From IMG/VR virus record IMGVR_UViG_3300028398_000003, positions 1 through 46,056 of that record: DNA of 46,056 nt; one strand, 5' to 3'. This DNA is from a virus. A program made the translations under genes and the position numbers. The notes beneath the pieces were generated by a model. It was given only the letters and a program-made list of their open reading frames with translations. It searched no databases and was not told the DNA's origin. This document shows, in pieces, positions 38,805 through 46,056 of the stretch (its first letter is position 1; every line of letters starts with the position of its first letter).

Positions 38805-39851
38805 ATGGCATCTCCATTTGAGAGAAAAAAATTAACATATTTTGTAGAGCAGTTATATCCTGTAAAAATGGGGCTTTTTAATCTTTTTTTTAAAGGTAAA
38901 GAATCGGAACCTCACGATACCAAAGAGGTTCAAATTGAGATTGTTAAAGGAACACGAGGTGCATCGGAGTACTCTGTCCGTGGTACAACGGGTACACAAG
39001 TTGAAAACTCTGGTTATGAAAACTTTACGGTTACACCACCTTACATTTCTGAAAAGAAAATTACTACAGCTGGAGAGATGTACTCTAAAGATGTGGGGAA
39101 TGACCCATATAAGAAGAAAAAACAAAGAGGTAGAGCTTTAAAAAAACTTGCTGGTGACTTTAAAGAGCTTAAAGAGCGTGTTCAAAGAGCCTTACTACTT
39201 CAAGTTACCTCTGTTTTAGATGGTGGAGTATTGAAATACAAAATTGGGGACAAAGAGTACACTATTGATTATAAGATGCCAAAGGAGCATATTAAAAAAA
39301 CAGCTGCTAAAGATAAGTTTACAGCAGAAACATCTAATCCTATTGAGTTGTTGAGAGCCGACAAAGCTCTTGTAGCAAAGACCAGTGGGATTACGCCTGA
39401 TACCGTGGTGATGGCAAATGATGCGATTGATAAGTTTTTTGATAATCCAAAAGTAAAAGCTTATTATGACAATAGAAAGATGCTTATCTCTGCGATTAAG
39501 CTTGATGCAGTTGCGAACAAAGATGGCTTGGTAAATTACGGTACTGTCCTTGGTATGGAGCTTTATACCTACGAAGAATATGTAAATCATGGAACAACAA
39601 AAGAACCTGATATTCAGCCTATTATGCCAAATGGAAAATACTTTATGGGTGCTTCTGATGCAAAAGTATCTGTTGAATATGGTGCATTGCCTATCGTTGA
39701 AGATGATGTTGTCTATTTGGCTGATAAAAAAGAGGTAAGCTATGTAAAAACTGATGAAGAGAGTGAAGCCATGGTAGCAAAGCATAAGACAGCTCCTTGT
39801 ATTTCACTTAGCCAGTCGGATGCATTTTTGGTTAGAAGTGATTTAGTATGA
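38805..39851 (+). CDS. E: Major capsid protein (lambda gpE-like)
   Basis: 348 aa, lambda gpE family. RGASEYSVRGTTGTQVENSG, then FTVTPPYISEKKITTAGEM, and the middle TPDTVVMANDAIDKFFDNPKV are typical. HK97-like fold expected. Strong AGGAG ribosome site. Its place right after the decoration protein is standard for lambda-type heads. Confidence 0.92.
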   Translation: MASPFERKKLTYFVEQLYPVKMGLFNLFFKGKESEPHDTKEVQIEIVKGTRGASEYSVRGTTGTQVENSGYENFTVTPPYISEKKITTAGEMYSKDVGNDPYKKKKQRGRALKKLAGDFKELKERVQRALLLQVTSVLDGGVLKYKIGDKEYTIDYKMPKEHIKKTAAKDKFTAETSNPIELLRADKALVAKTSGITPDTVVMANDAIDKFFDNPKVKAYYDNRKMLISAIKLDAVANKDGLVNYGTVLGMELYTYEEYVNHGTTKEPDIQPIMPNGKYFMGASDAKVSVEYGALPIVEDDVVYLADKKEVSYVKTDEESEAMVAKHKTAPCISLSQSDAFLVRSDLV

Positions 39852-39928
39852 TTGAATTATCTTTAGCCGTTGCTAGGGTGTTATACCCAAAAGTAAGAGT
39901 TTATGGATTTCAAAAATCTACTAAATGA
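39848..39928 (+). CDS. Possible 26-aa coupled ORF
   Basis: Begins in the ATGA overlap with the capsid stop and ends inside the next gene: MIELSLAVARVLYPKVRVYG... No homologue and no separate ribosome site. It fills the 51-bp gap exactly, which is the only support. Confidence 0.25.
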   Translation: MIELSLAVARVLYPKVRVYGFQKSTK

Positions 39929-40226
39929 TGACCTAAAAGAACTCTTCTTCAACAAGGAAGAGTTCGCAACAGAAGTTCATCTCTCTACATTAGAAGAGCC
40001 TATTATTGGAATCTTCGATGAAAAAACAGAGGTTATTTTCGATAGTGCCTCTGAATATGGAGATGTTTCGGCTTTTGAGCCATCTGTTTTATTGAAAGTT
40101 TCTGATGCAGAGTTGATTGATTTTGAAACAGAGATAACGATAGAGGGAACACTCTATAAACTTAGAGAAAAAGACAAAGAAGATGTTGATTTAGTTCGCA
40201 TCTATTTAGAGAAAAGGAGAAATTAG
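39903..40226 (+). CDS. Head-tail joining protein (lambda FII-like)
   Basis: 107 aa resembling gpFII: N-terminal MDFKNLLNDDLKELFF, then GIFDEKTEVIF and a C-terminal beta region (EITIEGTLYKLREK). It would finish the head neck for tail attachment. Position between capsid and tail genes agrees. Confidence 0.72.
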   Translation: MDFKNLLNDDLKELFFNKEEFATEVHLSTLEEPIIGIFDEKTEVIFDSASEYGDVSAFEPSVLLKVSDAELIDFETEITIEGTLYKLREKDKEDVDLVRIYLEKRRN

Positions 40227-40427
40227 ATGATAGTAATGAAGCAAGACTTTAGTTTGAATGGCACTACTTTAGAAAAAGGTAAAAAGCTAAAGATAAAAAC
40301 AGGTTTTAGAAATATGGGTGATATTGATAAGAGCGTTGCTGATGCTTTGATTGCAAAGGGTGTTGCAGAAATGGTAAAAGATGAACCAAAGCCTAAACCA
40401 ACAGATAATAAACAGGGTAAAAAATAA
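40227..40427 (+). CDS. Small hypothetical virion-region protein
   Basis: 66 aa starting directly after the FII-like stop. SLNGTTLEKGKKLKIKTG followed by DIDKSVADALIAKGVAEMV and a Lys/Pro tail. Unrecognised; similar small proteins lie at this position in many phages. Overlaps the next gene by 47 bases. Confidence 0.62.
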   Translation: MIVMKQDFSLNGTTLEKGKKLKIKTGFRNMGDIDKSVADALIAKGVAEMVKDEPKPKPTDNKQGKK

Positions 40428-40803
40428 TCTTGAAGCCATAGATGGCATTGAGAAAGTTTTTGAATGGTTAAGTCGTCCGTTAGGAGAAAAAGAGTTTCCA
40501 GCTCTAATTCTCCGTGACCCTGATGACCACGTGGCTGATAGCTCTTTAGGAGTAACAGAAGCTCATTCTCTTAAATTAGAGGTTGATATTGTAGTTACCC
40601 CTGATGAGATAGAGGCTACAAGGGTGCGAGAGCTTATACCCCTTGTTAAACAAGCTGTGGGTGATGCAATCTCAAATGATGACTTTTATTATCATGGGAG
40701 TTACAAGGGTCGGACAATTATTGGAGAGCATAAAGATTATTTTTATGTTGCCTCAAGATTGACTTTTATGATAGATTTTGAAACAGAAAAATGGAGTGAG
40801 TAG
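40381..40803 (+). CDS. Putative tail terminator or completion protein
   Basis: 140 aa. EAIDGIEKVFEWLSRPLGEK, then ALILRDPDDHV, LEVDIVVTPDEI and a C-terminal SRLTFMIDFETEKW match the general pattern of phage tail terminators (Gp37/DUF1834-like). Assigned by pattern and position between the head neck and baseplate genes. Confidence 0.6.
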   Translation: MNQSLNQQIINRVKNNLEAIDGIEKVFEWLSRPLGEKEFPALILRDPDDHVADSSLGVTEAHSLKLEVDIVVTPDEIEATRVRELIPLVKQAVGDAISNDDFYYHGSYKGRTIIGEHKDYFYVASRLTFMIDFETEKWSE

Positions 40804-41496
40804 ATGATAAGCTTGGCAGAGCTAGAGCGTAGAATTAATAATGTTTGTCAAATTGGAACGATAAGTGAAGTCTATACTACTCAGCGTCCAAAAGACCATT
40901 ATGATTATGCTCTGTTTGCCAAAGTGGACATTATGGGTCGAACAACGGACTTTTTCCCTGTAATGGCACAGATGGGAGAATTTAAAAAGCACTATTGCCC
41001 TCCTTATGTTGGGGAACAGGTAATGGTGATGTGTCCGTTTGGTAATGCTAATATGGGCTATATAATGCGAGGGGTTTATTCGCATGATAAAGAGCCTATT
41101 ACTCACTCTATTAAAGATAGAACAACAGAGTATGTGGAGTACAAAGATGACACAAAAGCAGAGATAAGTTTAAAAGATGAACATATTAAATTGGTAACTC
41201 CAAATAAGATAATTATTAGAGTTGAAAACTCAAAGCCCATAGAGATTTTTGCAGAAGGTAAAGTTAGCATTGAGAGTAATAAAGATATTGCTTTAAAGTG
41301 TAAAAATGCAAAAGTTGAAGCGAGTGAAAGTATAGAGCTTAAAAGTAGCTCTTATCTTAAGATTGATGCTTCTAATTGCAGTTTAGATGAAGTTGGTAAC
41401 TTAACAGTTGAGGGAACAATTGGCGATATGATTGGAGATTTAACATTCCATACACATGAAGTTCTTTATGGAACACTTGCAGTCCCTAGGACATAG
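40804..41496 (+). CDS. V: Baseplate spike protein gpV
   Basis: 230 aa. The N-terminal OB-fold region (GTISEVYTTQRPKDHYDYAL ... RTTDFFPVMAQMG) is followed by a beta-helix spike with repetitive strands (KVSIESNKDIALKCKNAKVE) and the terminal FHTHEVLYGT. The HxH motif binds the iron at the tip in P2 gpV. It punctures the outer membrane. Confidence 0.9.
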   Translation: MISLAELERRINNVCQIGTISEVYTTQRPKDHYDYALFAKVDIMGRTTDFFPVMAQMGEFKKHYCPPYVGEQVMVMCPFGNANMGYIMRGVYSHDKEPITHSIKDRTTEYVEYKDDTKAEISLKDEHIKLVTPNKIIIRVENSKPIEIFAEGKVSIESNKDIALKCKNAKVEASESIELKSSSYLKIDASNCSLDEVGNLTVEGTIGDMIGDLTFHTHEVLYGTLAVPRT

Positions 41497-41509
41497 TTTG
41501 ATAAGTTTT

Positions 41510-41537
41510 AAAAATAGATTTAATGAAATCTGTTTTT
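41510..41537 (+). terminator. Terminator-like hairpin between V and the next gene
   Basis: AAAAATAGATTT (41510-41521) and AAATCTGTTTTT (41526-41537) pair over 12 bp with one wobble, ending in five T's. A second small stem AGCC/GGCT follows. Surprising inside a tail operon. Confidence 0.5.
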
Positions 41538-41572
41538 AAGCCTTTAGGCTAATAAAAACTATTGGAGACAGA

Positions 41573-42271
41573 ATGGTAACAACAGAACAAAACAACACCC
41601 CGATTGAAGAGGTAATTAAGCTTAATTTGGAGAGCCAAAAAGCTATGACTTTAGCAATTTTAGCAGAGATTAAAAATAGTGAGTATGATGATACAGAAGT
41701 GAAACAAACACTCGCTGACTATAATATTGCACTAAATGAAGTAAAAGAGATGGCAAAAGTGTTAGATGACTTAGAAAAAGGTCAAATTGAAACCATGCTA
41801 TTGAAACTGCTCAATAATGCAAATCTACAAGATATTCTTGCAGGTATTGCTGTAAAGGTAAACGGGAAAAGCTACTCAGTAAAATCTGTAGTTGAAGCAA
41901 TTGCTAATGTACCAAAGGTAGTAAAAGAGGAGATTGTAGAAGATGAAAATGGTGTAACAACAGGTAGAAAAATGACCCTTGAAGATGGTTCTATTGTTAC
42001 ATTGTCTGCGACTAAAACAGTAGCTGAAGATGGAAAAACCATTACCTTTAAATTCGCTGGAGACGTAAAAGGGTTTCCAGTAGAAATGGGAATGGTTCTT
42101 GCAAAGAAGACAACTACAGCTGGAACTATCAATGTAGATACTTGGATGCCAAAAGAGATTAGTCACATCGTGTTTGATGTAACACAGCTACTATCTGCAC
42201 CTGTAACAGCTCCTGCGAATGAGACTATTGCAGATACGAATGAAGATGGCACAGTAGGTAATGCTAACTAA
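41573..42271 (+). CDS. Hypothetical protein inserted between V and W
   Basis: 232 aa, start behind GGAG. N-terminal 80 residues are acidic helices (EEVIKLNLESQKAMTLAILAEI). Residues 130-200 are beta-rich (RKMTLEDGSIVTLSATKTV, then KTITFKFAGDVKGFPV). C-terminus Ala/Thr-rich, ending EDGTVGNAN. No P2 counterpart; separated from V by a terminator-like hairpin. May be an added virion protein. Confidence 0.7.
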   Translation: MVTTEQNNTPIEEVIKLNLESQKAMTLAILAEIKNSEYDDTEVKQTLADYNIALNEVKEMAKVLDDLEKGQIETMLLKLLNNANLQDILAGIAVKVNGKSYSVKSVVEAIANVPKVVKEEIVEDENGVTTGRKMTLEDGSIVTLSATKTVAEDGKTITFKFAGDVKGFPVEMGMVLAKKTTTAGTINVDTWMPKEISHIVFDVTQLLSAPVTAPANETIADTNEDGTVGNAN

Positions 42272-42695
42272 TCTGTCAGCTATAGAAGAGAGTCATAAAT
42301 TATCTTTTGACTCTCTTGCTAATGCTATTTCTATTTTAGAAGAGAAGATAGAGATTGGAAATAAAGTCTCTTGTATAGAGATGAAAATATTGCCATCTTC
42401 TACTACTTTTGAAGAAAAAAGAGAAAGTAATGGTAGATATATTGTTTCTGTATCAGATGAGATAATACGCTTATTAACTACTCCTTTGGGGAGTAGAGTA
42501 ATGCGACCAAAGTATGGCTCTGAACTCTACAAACTAAGAGATAGAGAGCTAAATACAGAGTGGAGGCTATGGGCGATAAAATATACATTTGAAGCAATAA
42601 ATCGCTATATAGAGCGTGTGAGGTGTCGGAAAGTTCTTTTTGAGCTACAGGGCGATGGAAAAATAAAAATGAAATTGGAATTGGAGGAGAGATAA
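42261..42695 (+). CDS. W: Baseplate wedge protein gpW (gp25-like)
   Basis: 144 aa. Residues 68-90 hold the gp25/gpW signature LLTTPLGSRVMRPKYGSELY. The first 38 residues before MKILPSSTTF may be an extension or the true start may be 42381. Gene overlaps both neighbours. It forms baseplate wedges with J and I. Confidence 0.88.
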   Translation: MLTNLSAIEESHKLSFDSLANAISILEEKIEIGNKVSCIEMKILPSSTTFEEKRESNGRYIVSVSDEIIRLLTTPLGSRVMRPKYGSELYKLRDRELNTEWRLWAIKYTFEAINRYIERVRCRKVLFELQGDGKIKMKLELEER

Positions 42696-43798
42696 TGGAT
42701 ATAAATAGCATAAAAATACCAGATGTTATCAAGCAATATGACTATGAATCTTTGCTCCAATATCATATTGACGAAGTAAAAAAAATATTGCCTGATTGGA
42801 AGCCTAGCGAGGGCGATTTGATGTTAATTGAGAAACAAGCATCTGCATTTAGAGAGATGCATCTAAGAGCAGAATTTAATGAATTGGCTCGTGCTTTTTT
42901 TCTTACAACTGCAAAAAATAGTGATTTGGATAACTACGCTGTTTTCTATGGAGTTGAGAGATTAAAGGGGTCAAAACCAACAGCAACTTATAGATTTGAG
43001 CTAAGCTCTAAGCTTGAATATGAGGTTATGATTCCCAAAGATACTCTTATGATAGATGATGGTGGAACAAAACAAGGAAAAATCCTTGAAGATGTTGTTT
43101 TTTATATTGGTGATGAACAAAAAGAGGCTCTTGTTGAGCTTGATGAGTATTGTCAAGCTTCTGATGTTGAACTTACAACACTACAAACACCTCTACCCTA
43201 TGTTTATAGAATAGAAGCATTAGAAGAGTTTGGTGGTGGTGCAACAAAAGAAGATGATGAGAGTTTAAGAAAAAGAATTTTATTATCTTTAGCAGATAAA
43301 AGCACTGCTGGTAGTGAAGAGACTTATAAGAGTTACACCTATAAAGCAGATGCTAAAATAGAAGATGTTTCTGTTTACTCTTTAATTCCAGGTGAAGTGC
43401 TTGTTTATCTGTATGCTCCAAATAGCGATGAGCATATATTAGAGCGAGTTCATAAAAGTTTAAGTGCTGAAGATGTAAGACCCTTGACAGATAAGCTAGT
43501 AATTAATTTCGCTGAAGAGATTAATTATGTGATAGATGCAACACTTAAAATATTTGAGAATAATGATTCTGCTCAAATCTACATAAATGCGATGGATAGT
43601 TTAGACCAAGGTTTGAAAAACCTTGAAAAAATCGGTGCTGATATTACCTTGAGTGAACTAAATGACTTTTTACGAGTAGCTGGTGTGAAAGAAGTTGTTT
43701 TTACTTCTCCTAAAAATCGTTTAACTATTGCTAGAAATCAAATAGCAATATGTAGTTCTAAAAAAATAAATTATGAGGTTTATGATGAGAAATACTAG
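42695..43798 (+). CDS. J: Baseplate wedge protein gpJ
   Basis: 367 aa, P2 gpJ / baseplate J family. LPDWKPSEGDLMLIEKQA near 30, ARAFFLTTAKNSDLDNYAVFYGVERLKGSKPTA (partly 65-95), and EEFGGGATKEDDESLRKRI near 180 are classical. TAATG overlap with W, GGAGG ribosome site. Confidence 0.92.
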   Translation: MDINSIKIPDVIKQYDYESLLQYHIDEVKKILPDWKPSEGDLMLIEKQASAFREMHLRAEFNELARAFFLTTAKNSDLDNYAVFYGVERLKGSKPTATYRFELSSKLEYEVMIPKDTLMIDDGGTKQGKILEDVVFYIGDEQKEALVELDEYCQASDVELTTLQTPLPYVYRIEALEEFGGGATKEDDESLRKRILLSLADKSTAGSEETYKSYTYKADAKIEDVSVYSLIPGEVLVYLYAPNSDEHILERVHKSLSAEDVRPLTDKLVINFAEEINYVIDATLKIFENNDSAQIYINAMDSLDQGLKNLEKIGADITLSELNDFLRVAGVKEVVFTSPKNRLTIARNQIAICSSKKINYEVYDEKY

Positions 43799-44645
43799 CT
43801 ATAAACCAACTTCTCTTTTACCGAAAGTTTACCCAATTGAAGAACATGCACTTGATATTGCTACAAGCGTTCGGATAGATGGAATCTCTTTAGAGTTACA
43901 ACGTATTAAAACTCTTGCTAATCCAAAAGAGTGTCCAGTAGATTTTTTACCGATTTTGGCTTATAGCTTTGGTTCTGATTTTTATTGGAAATTTAAAGAT
44001 TTAGATGAGAAACAGCAAAGAGAAATGATAGCAAATTCTTTACTTTTGCATAGAAAGAAAGGAACACTTTGGGCTATTAAAAAAGTTTTGGACATTTTAG
44101 GGTTTGAAACGGAAATAACGGAATGGTGGGAAGATAAAGAAGACCCATTTGGGATTAATCCTACTAAACCTTATACTTTTTCTATTGTTTTAGATATTAC
44201 AAAATTTTATCAAAATTCTAAAAGAGTTTTTAATGAGTATGAGCAGATAAGAGTTCTAAAGTATTTGCATATCTATAAAAATGTTAGAAGTCATTTTTAT
44301 TTTTACATTAAGGCTTCTTGTGAAAATAGAGTTTCTCTTTTGAGTAGTGTAAAAGTTGCAGAGATAGAAAATAGAAATGCAGTATCAAAAGATTATAAAA
44401 AAGATAGTGATGTTGCAGTTTCTCTTGTGAGTAGCATAGAAATTTCAGAGATAGAAAATAAAAGTGCTGTATCAGAACAGTATAGGAAAGATAGTGATGC
44501 AGATGTTGCTGTTGCTCTTAATCTCTCTACATTCGAAAGTGTTGTTCGATTTGGAGAGATAAAAAGACCAGTAGTAGCATTCTTAAAACCAATAATTGTA
44601 GCAACATTTAAAATACAGGAGGTAAATAGATGTCAGAGCCTATAG
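43782..44645 (+). CDS. I: Baseplate protein gpI with extended repetitive C-terminus
   Basis: 287 aa from ATG 43782 (an ATG nine bases earlier is also possible). The N-terminal 180 residues match P2 gpI: TSLLPKVYPIEEHALDIA, FLPILAYSFGSDFY, LHRKKGTLWAIKKVLDILGF. The remaining 100 residues are extra and include a tandem repeat (VSLLSSVKVAEIENRNAVS / VSLVSSIEISEIENKSAVS, about 30 residues each; DNA 44331-44510), perhaps a fibre-attachment extension. Confidence 0.87.
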   Translation: MMRNTSYKPTSLLPKVYPIEEHALDIATSVRIDGISLELQRIKTLANPKECPVDFLPILAYSFGSDFYWKFKDLDEKQQREMIANSLLLHRKKGTLWAIKKVLDILGFETEITEWWEDKEDPFGINPTKPYTFSIVLDITKFYQNSKRVFNEYEQIRVLKYLHIYKNVRSHFYFYIKASCENRVSLLSSVKVAEIENRNAVSKDYKKDSDVAVSLVSSIEISEIENKSAVSEQYRKDSDADVAVALNLSTFESVVRFGEIKRPVVAFLKPIIVATFKIQEVNRCQSL

Positions 44646-45337
44646 TGAGTGATAAGCTCATCCCTATCATCACGGATGTAGGGAAACAAGCACTTTTTAA
44701 AAAGGATATAGATGGACTCAAGATACAGATTTCGCATATTGCTTTGGGGTCTGGTCGATATACACCAACCACGGAGCAGACCACCCTGAAAAAAGAAGAA
44801 CTTAGGGAAGTATTTTTAAGCTCTCAAATAGATAAAGAAAATTATCAAATAACTCTAAACTCTATCTTTAGAGATAAAAGTAAAGAGTTTTGGGTTACAG
44901 AAATCGGTTTTTTCTTGGAAGATGGTACTCTTTTTGCTGTTTGGAGTCATGAGCAAACAGCATTAAGCTATAAATCTAAATTTGCAGAGCCTATATTTGC
45001 TTTGAACTTAAAGTTGATTGATGTCAATATTGATGCAATAGAAATTATTGATAATGGATCAGATTTGAAACTTAATTATTTAAGTGAATTTACTTTGTTC
45101 TCAAAATCATTTTCATTTATAAATACATCAATAATGCGTCTCTATGGATTGTTTTCAAATAGAGAAAAAGAAAATATTAGCTTTCAAATAAGCATTGCAA
45201 ATACAATCACAAATCAAAACATAACAACAATTAAAAGCCATATCCAAACTATGAAAAATATAGATAGTATTCAAAAACTTTCAATGACAAATAGTCATTC
45301 AATTACAAAAATACATAAAAGAGAGGTAGAAAGATGA
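44630..45337 (+). CDS. H: Tail fibre protein, N-terminal collar domain (gpH-like)
   Basis: 235 aa. Residues 8-150 match the phage tail-collar fibre domain (DUF3751): TDVGKQALFKKDIDGLKIQI, ISHIALGSGRYTPT, and FWVTEIGFFLEDGTLFAVWS. The C-terminal 80 residues are helical and Ser/Asn/Ile-rich, probably a trimeric stalk. Shorter than P2 gpH, with the receptor-binding part apparently supplied by the next gene. Confidence 0.85.
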   Translation: MSEPIVSDKLIPIITDVGKQALFKKDIDGLKIQISHIALGSGRYTPTTEQTTLKKEELREVFLSSQIDKENYQITLNSIFRDKSKEFWVTEIGFFLEDGTLFAVWSHEQTALSYKSKFAEPIFALNLKLIDVNIDAIEIIDNGSDLKLNYLSEFTLFSKSFSFINTSIMRLYGLFSNREKENISFQISIANTITNQNITTIKSHIQTMKNIDSIQKLSMTNSHSITKIHKREVER

Positions 45338-45987
45338 GTAAAAATCAAACGGAACAAATAGCAGAGCTAATAGAAACAAACACGAGATTGACTTCTGTAT
45401 TCCTTGAAAAAGAAGAGGAAATAAACAGTAAAATGGAAGAGTTTGTCGCTTGGAAAAATAGTCAAAATATTAATTTTAGTGCAAATGAATTTTATTGGGG
45501 TGCAACGCCAAATGTTACTTTTCCTAGTGTTTTAAAAGCAAAAACTAAAGAATTAAATGTAGGAGGAGCATACGATTCCGAAACAGGGGTTTTTACAGCG
45601 CCAATTGATGGAACATATATGTTCTGTGCTACAGTTTTTGTATCTACTTTCTCGGGGGCAAATGCAGACGGCAGTAAGGCAAATTATAATGATAAAAAAT
45701 GGCATGAGGATATTCTAGTAAATTTAAACCATTATTTAGCAAAAGAACAAATATTTGGTACAGGAAAAGGAGCTAATAAACTTGGAGAGATGTGGATAGG
45801 TGAAGATGGTGGTCTCATTGATGGGGATAAGCGAAAAAAATGGCATCGAAAATCAGCTTCAACCCAAGCAATAAAGTATTTAAAAAGAGGAGAAAAAGTA
45901 TGTTTAGAATTCCAAATTTGGAATGAAGCTAATACAGGAGATAAAGTAAGTATGAGTTACAACTTTTCAGGAACAAAAATAAACTAA
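45334..45987 (+). CDS. C1q-domain receptor-binding protein
   Basis: 217 aa. Residues 1-45 are a coiled coil (EQIAELIETNTRLTSVFLEK). Residues about 50-217 are a C1q-like jelly roll: LNVGGAYDSETGVFTAPIDG then TYMFCATVFVS, and near the end YLKRGEKVCLEFQIWN and SYNFSGTKIN. C1q domains trimerise and often bind surface glycans or proteins. ATGA overlap with the fibre gene, so they are made together; this is probably the host-recognition tip. It ends within the terminal repeat. Confidence 0.87.
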   Translation: MSKNQTEQIAELIETNTRLTSVFLEKEEEINSKMEEFVAWKNSQNINFSANEFYWGATPNVTFPSVLKAKTKELNVGGAYDSETGVFTAPIDGTYMFCATVFVSTFSGANADGSKANYNDKKWHEDILVNLNHYLAKEQIFGTGKGANKLGEMWIGEDGGLIDGDKRKKWHRKSASTQAIKYLKRGEKVCLEFQIWNEANTGDKVSMSYNFSGTKIN

Positions 45988-46056
45988 GGAGCAATGATGA
46001 AAAATGAAAACACAGAGGATTTAAATCCTATTGAAAAGCATGTGTATCTACACTAT
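45930..46056. repeat. Terminal direct repeat, right copy
   Basis: Identical to 1-127. Contains the end of the C1q-domain gene and, from 45994, the first 63 bases of the 122-aa gene annotated at 65-433. Confidence 0.95.

Overview
The window is the complete, circularly closed genome of a temperate tailed phage (a myovirus). Its first 127 bases are repeated exactly as its last 127, the overlap an assembler leaves on a circular or circularly permuted molecule, so the unique length is about 45.93 kb. The DNA is AT-rich. The lysis genes include an Rz/Rz1-type spanin pair and the tail is P2-like, which points to a Gram-negative host. Base composition and gene style suggest Campylobacterota (Sulfurimonas/Arcobacter-like), but that is inference. 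The phage carries the 3' part of a CAT-anticodon tRNA beside an integrase, so it probably integrates into a host tRNA gene.

Layout from the packaging site: a cluster of ATGGCACATTTTT repeats (32243-32348, cosB-like) precedes a lambda-type head module (32.4-40.8 kb: terminase, gpW-like connector, portal, protease, decoration protein, capsid, head-tail joining). Two or three secreted 'moron' genes sit between terminase and portal. A P2-type contractile tail module follows (40.8-46.0 kb, continuing at 1-7.6 kb: V, W, J, I, fibre, a C1q-domain protein, sheath, tube, E/E' with a -1 frameshift site, tape measure, U, X, D). The virion is therefore a lambda-head/P2-tail hybrid.

A 10-kb block on the minus strand (17.5 to 7.6 kb) looks like two operons. 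The promoter-proximal one encodes a 189-aa protein, a large membrane/coiled-coil protein, a 212-aa protein and a 36-aa membrane peptide. The second, behind a promoter overlapped by operator-like palindromes, encodes small proteins, a zinc-ribbon protein, an SNF2 helicase, a degenerate SNF2 paralogue, and a PAPS-reductase-like / GNAT / ParB-like / wHTH series. The second operon is the best candidate here for an undescribed DNA-transacting or DNA-modifying system.

From 17.8 to 24.6 kb on the plus strand lie a probable regulator with a leaderless promoter, integrase and attP, a highly structured leader, small early genes, a DnaB-type helicase, and an initiator gene carrying an iteron origin inside its coding sequence, as in lambda O. 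Lysis genes (25.0-27.2 kb), a second tyrosine recombinase and a Dam methylase follow. A 2.3-kb cassette (about 29.2-31.5 kb) has been inserted between dam and the gpZ-like gene. It is bordered by truncated duplicates of both genes, a clear recombination scar, and carries a zinc-ribbon gene divergent from an unknown gene plus a P-loop kinase.
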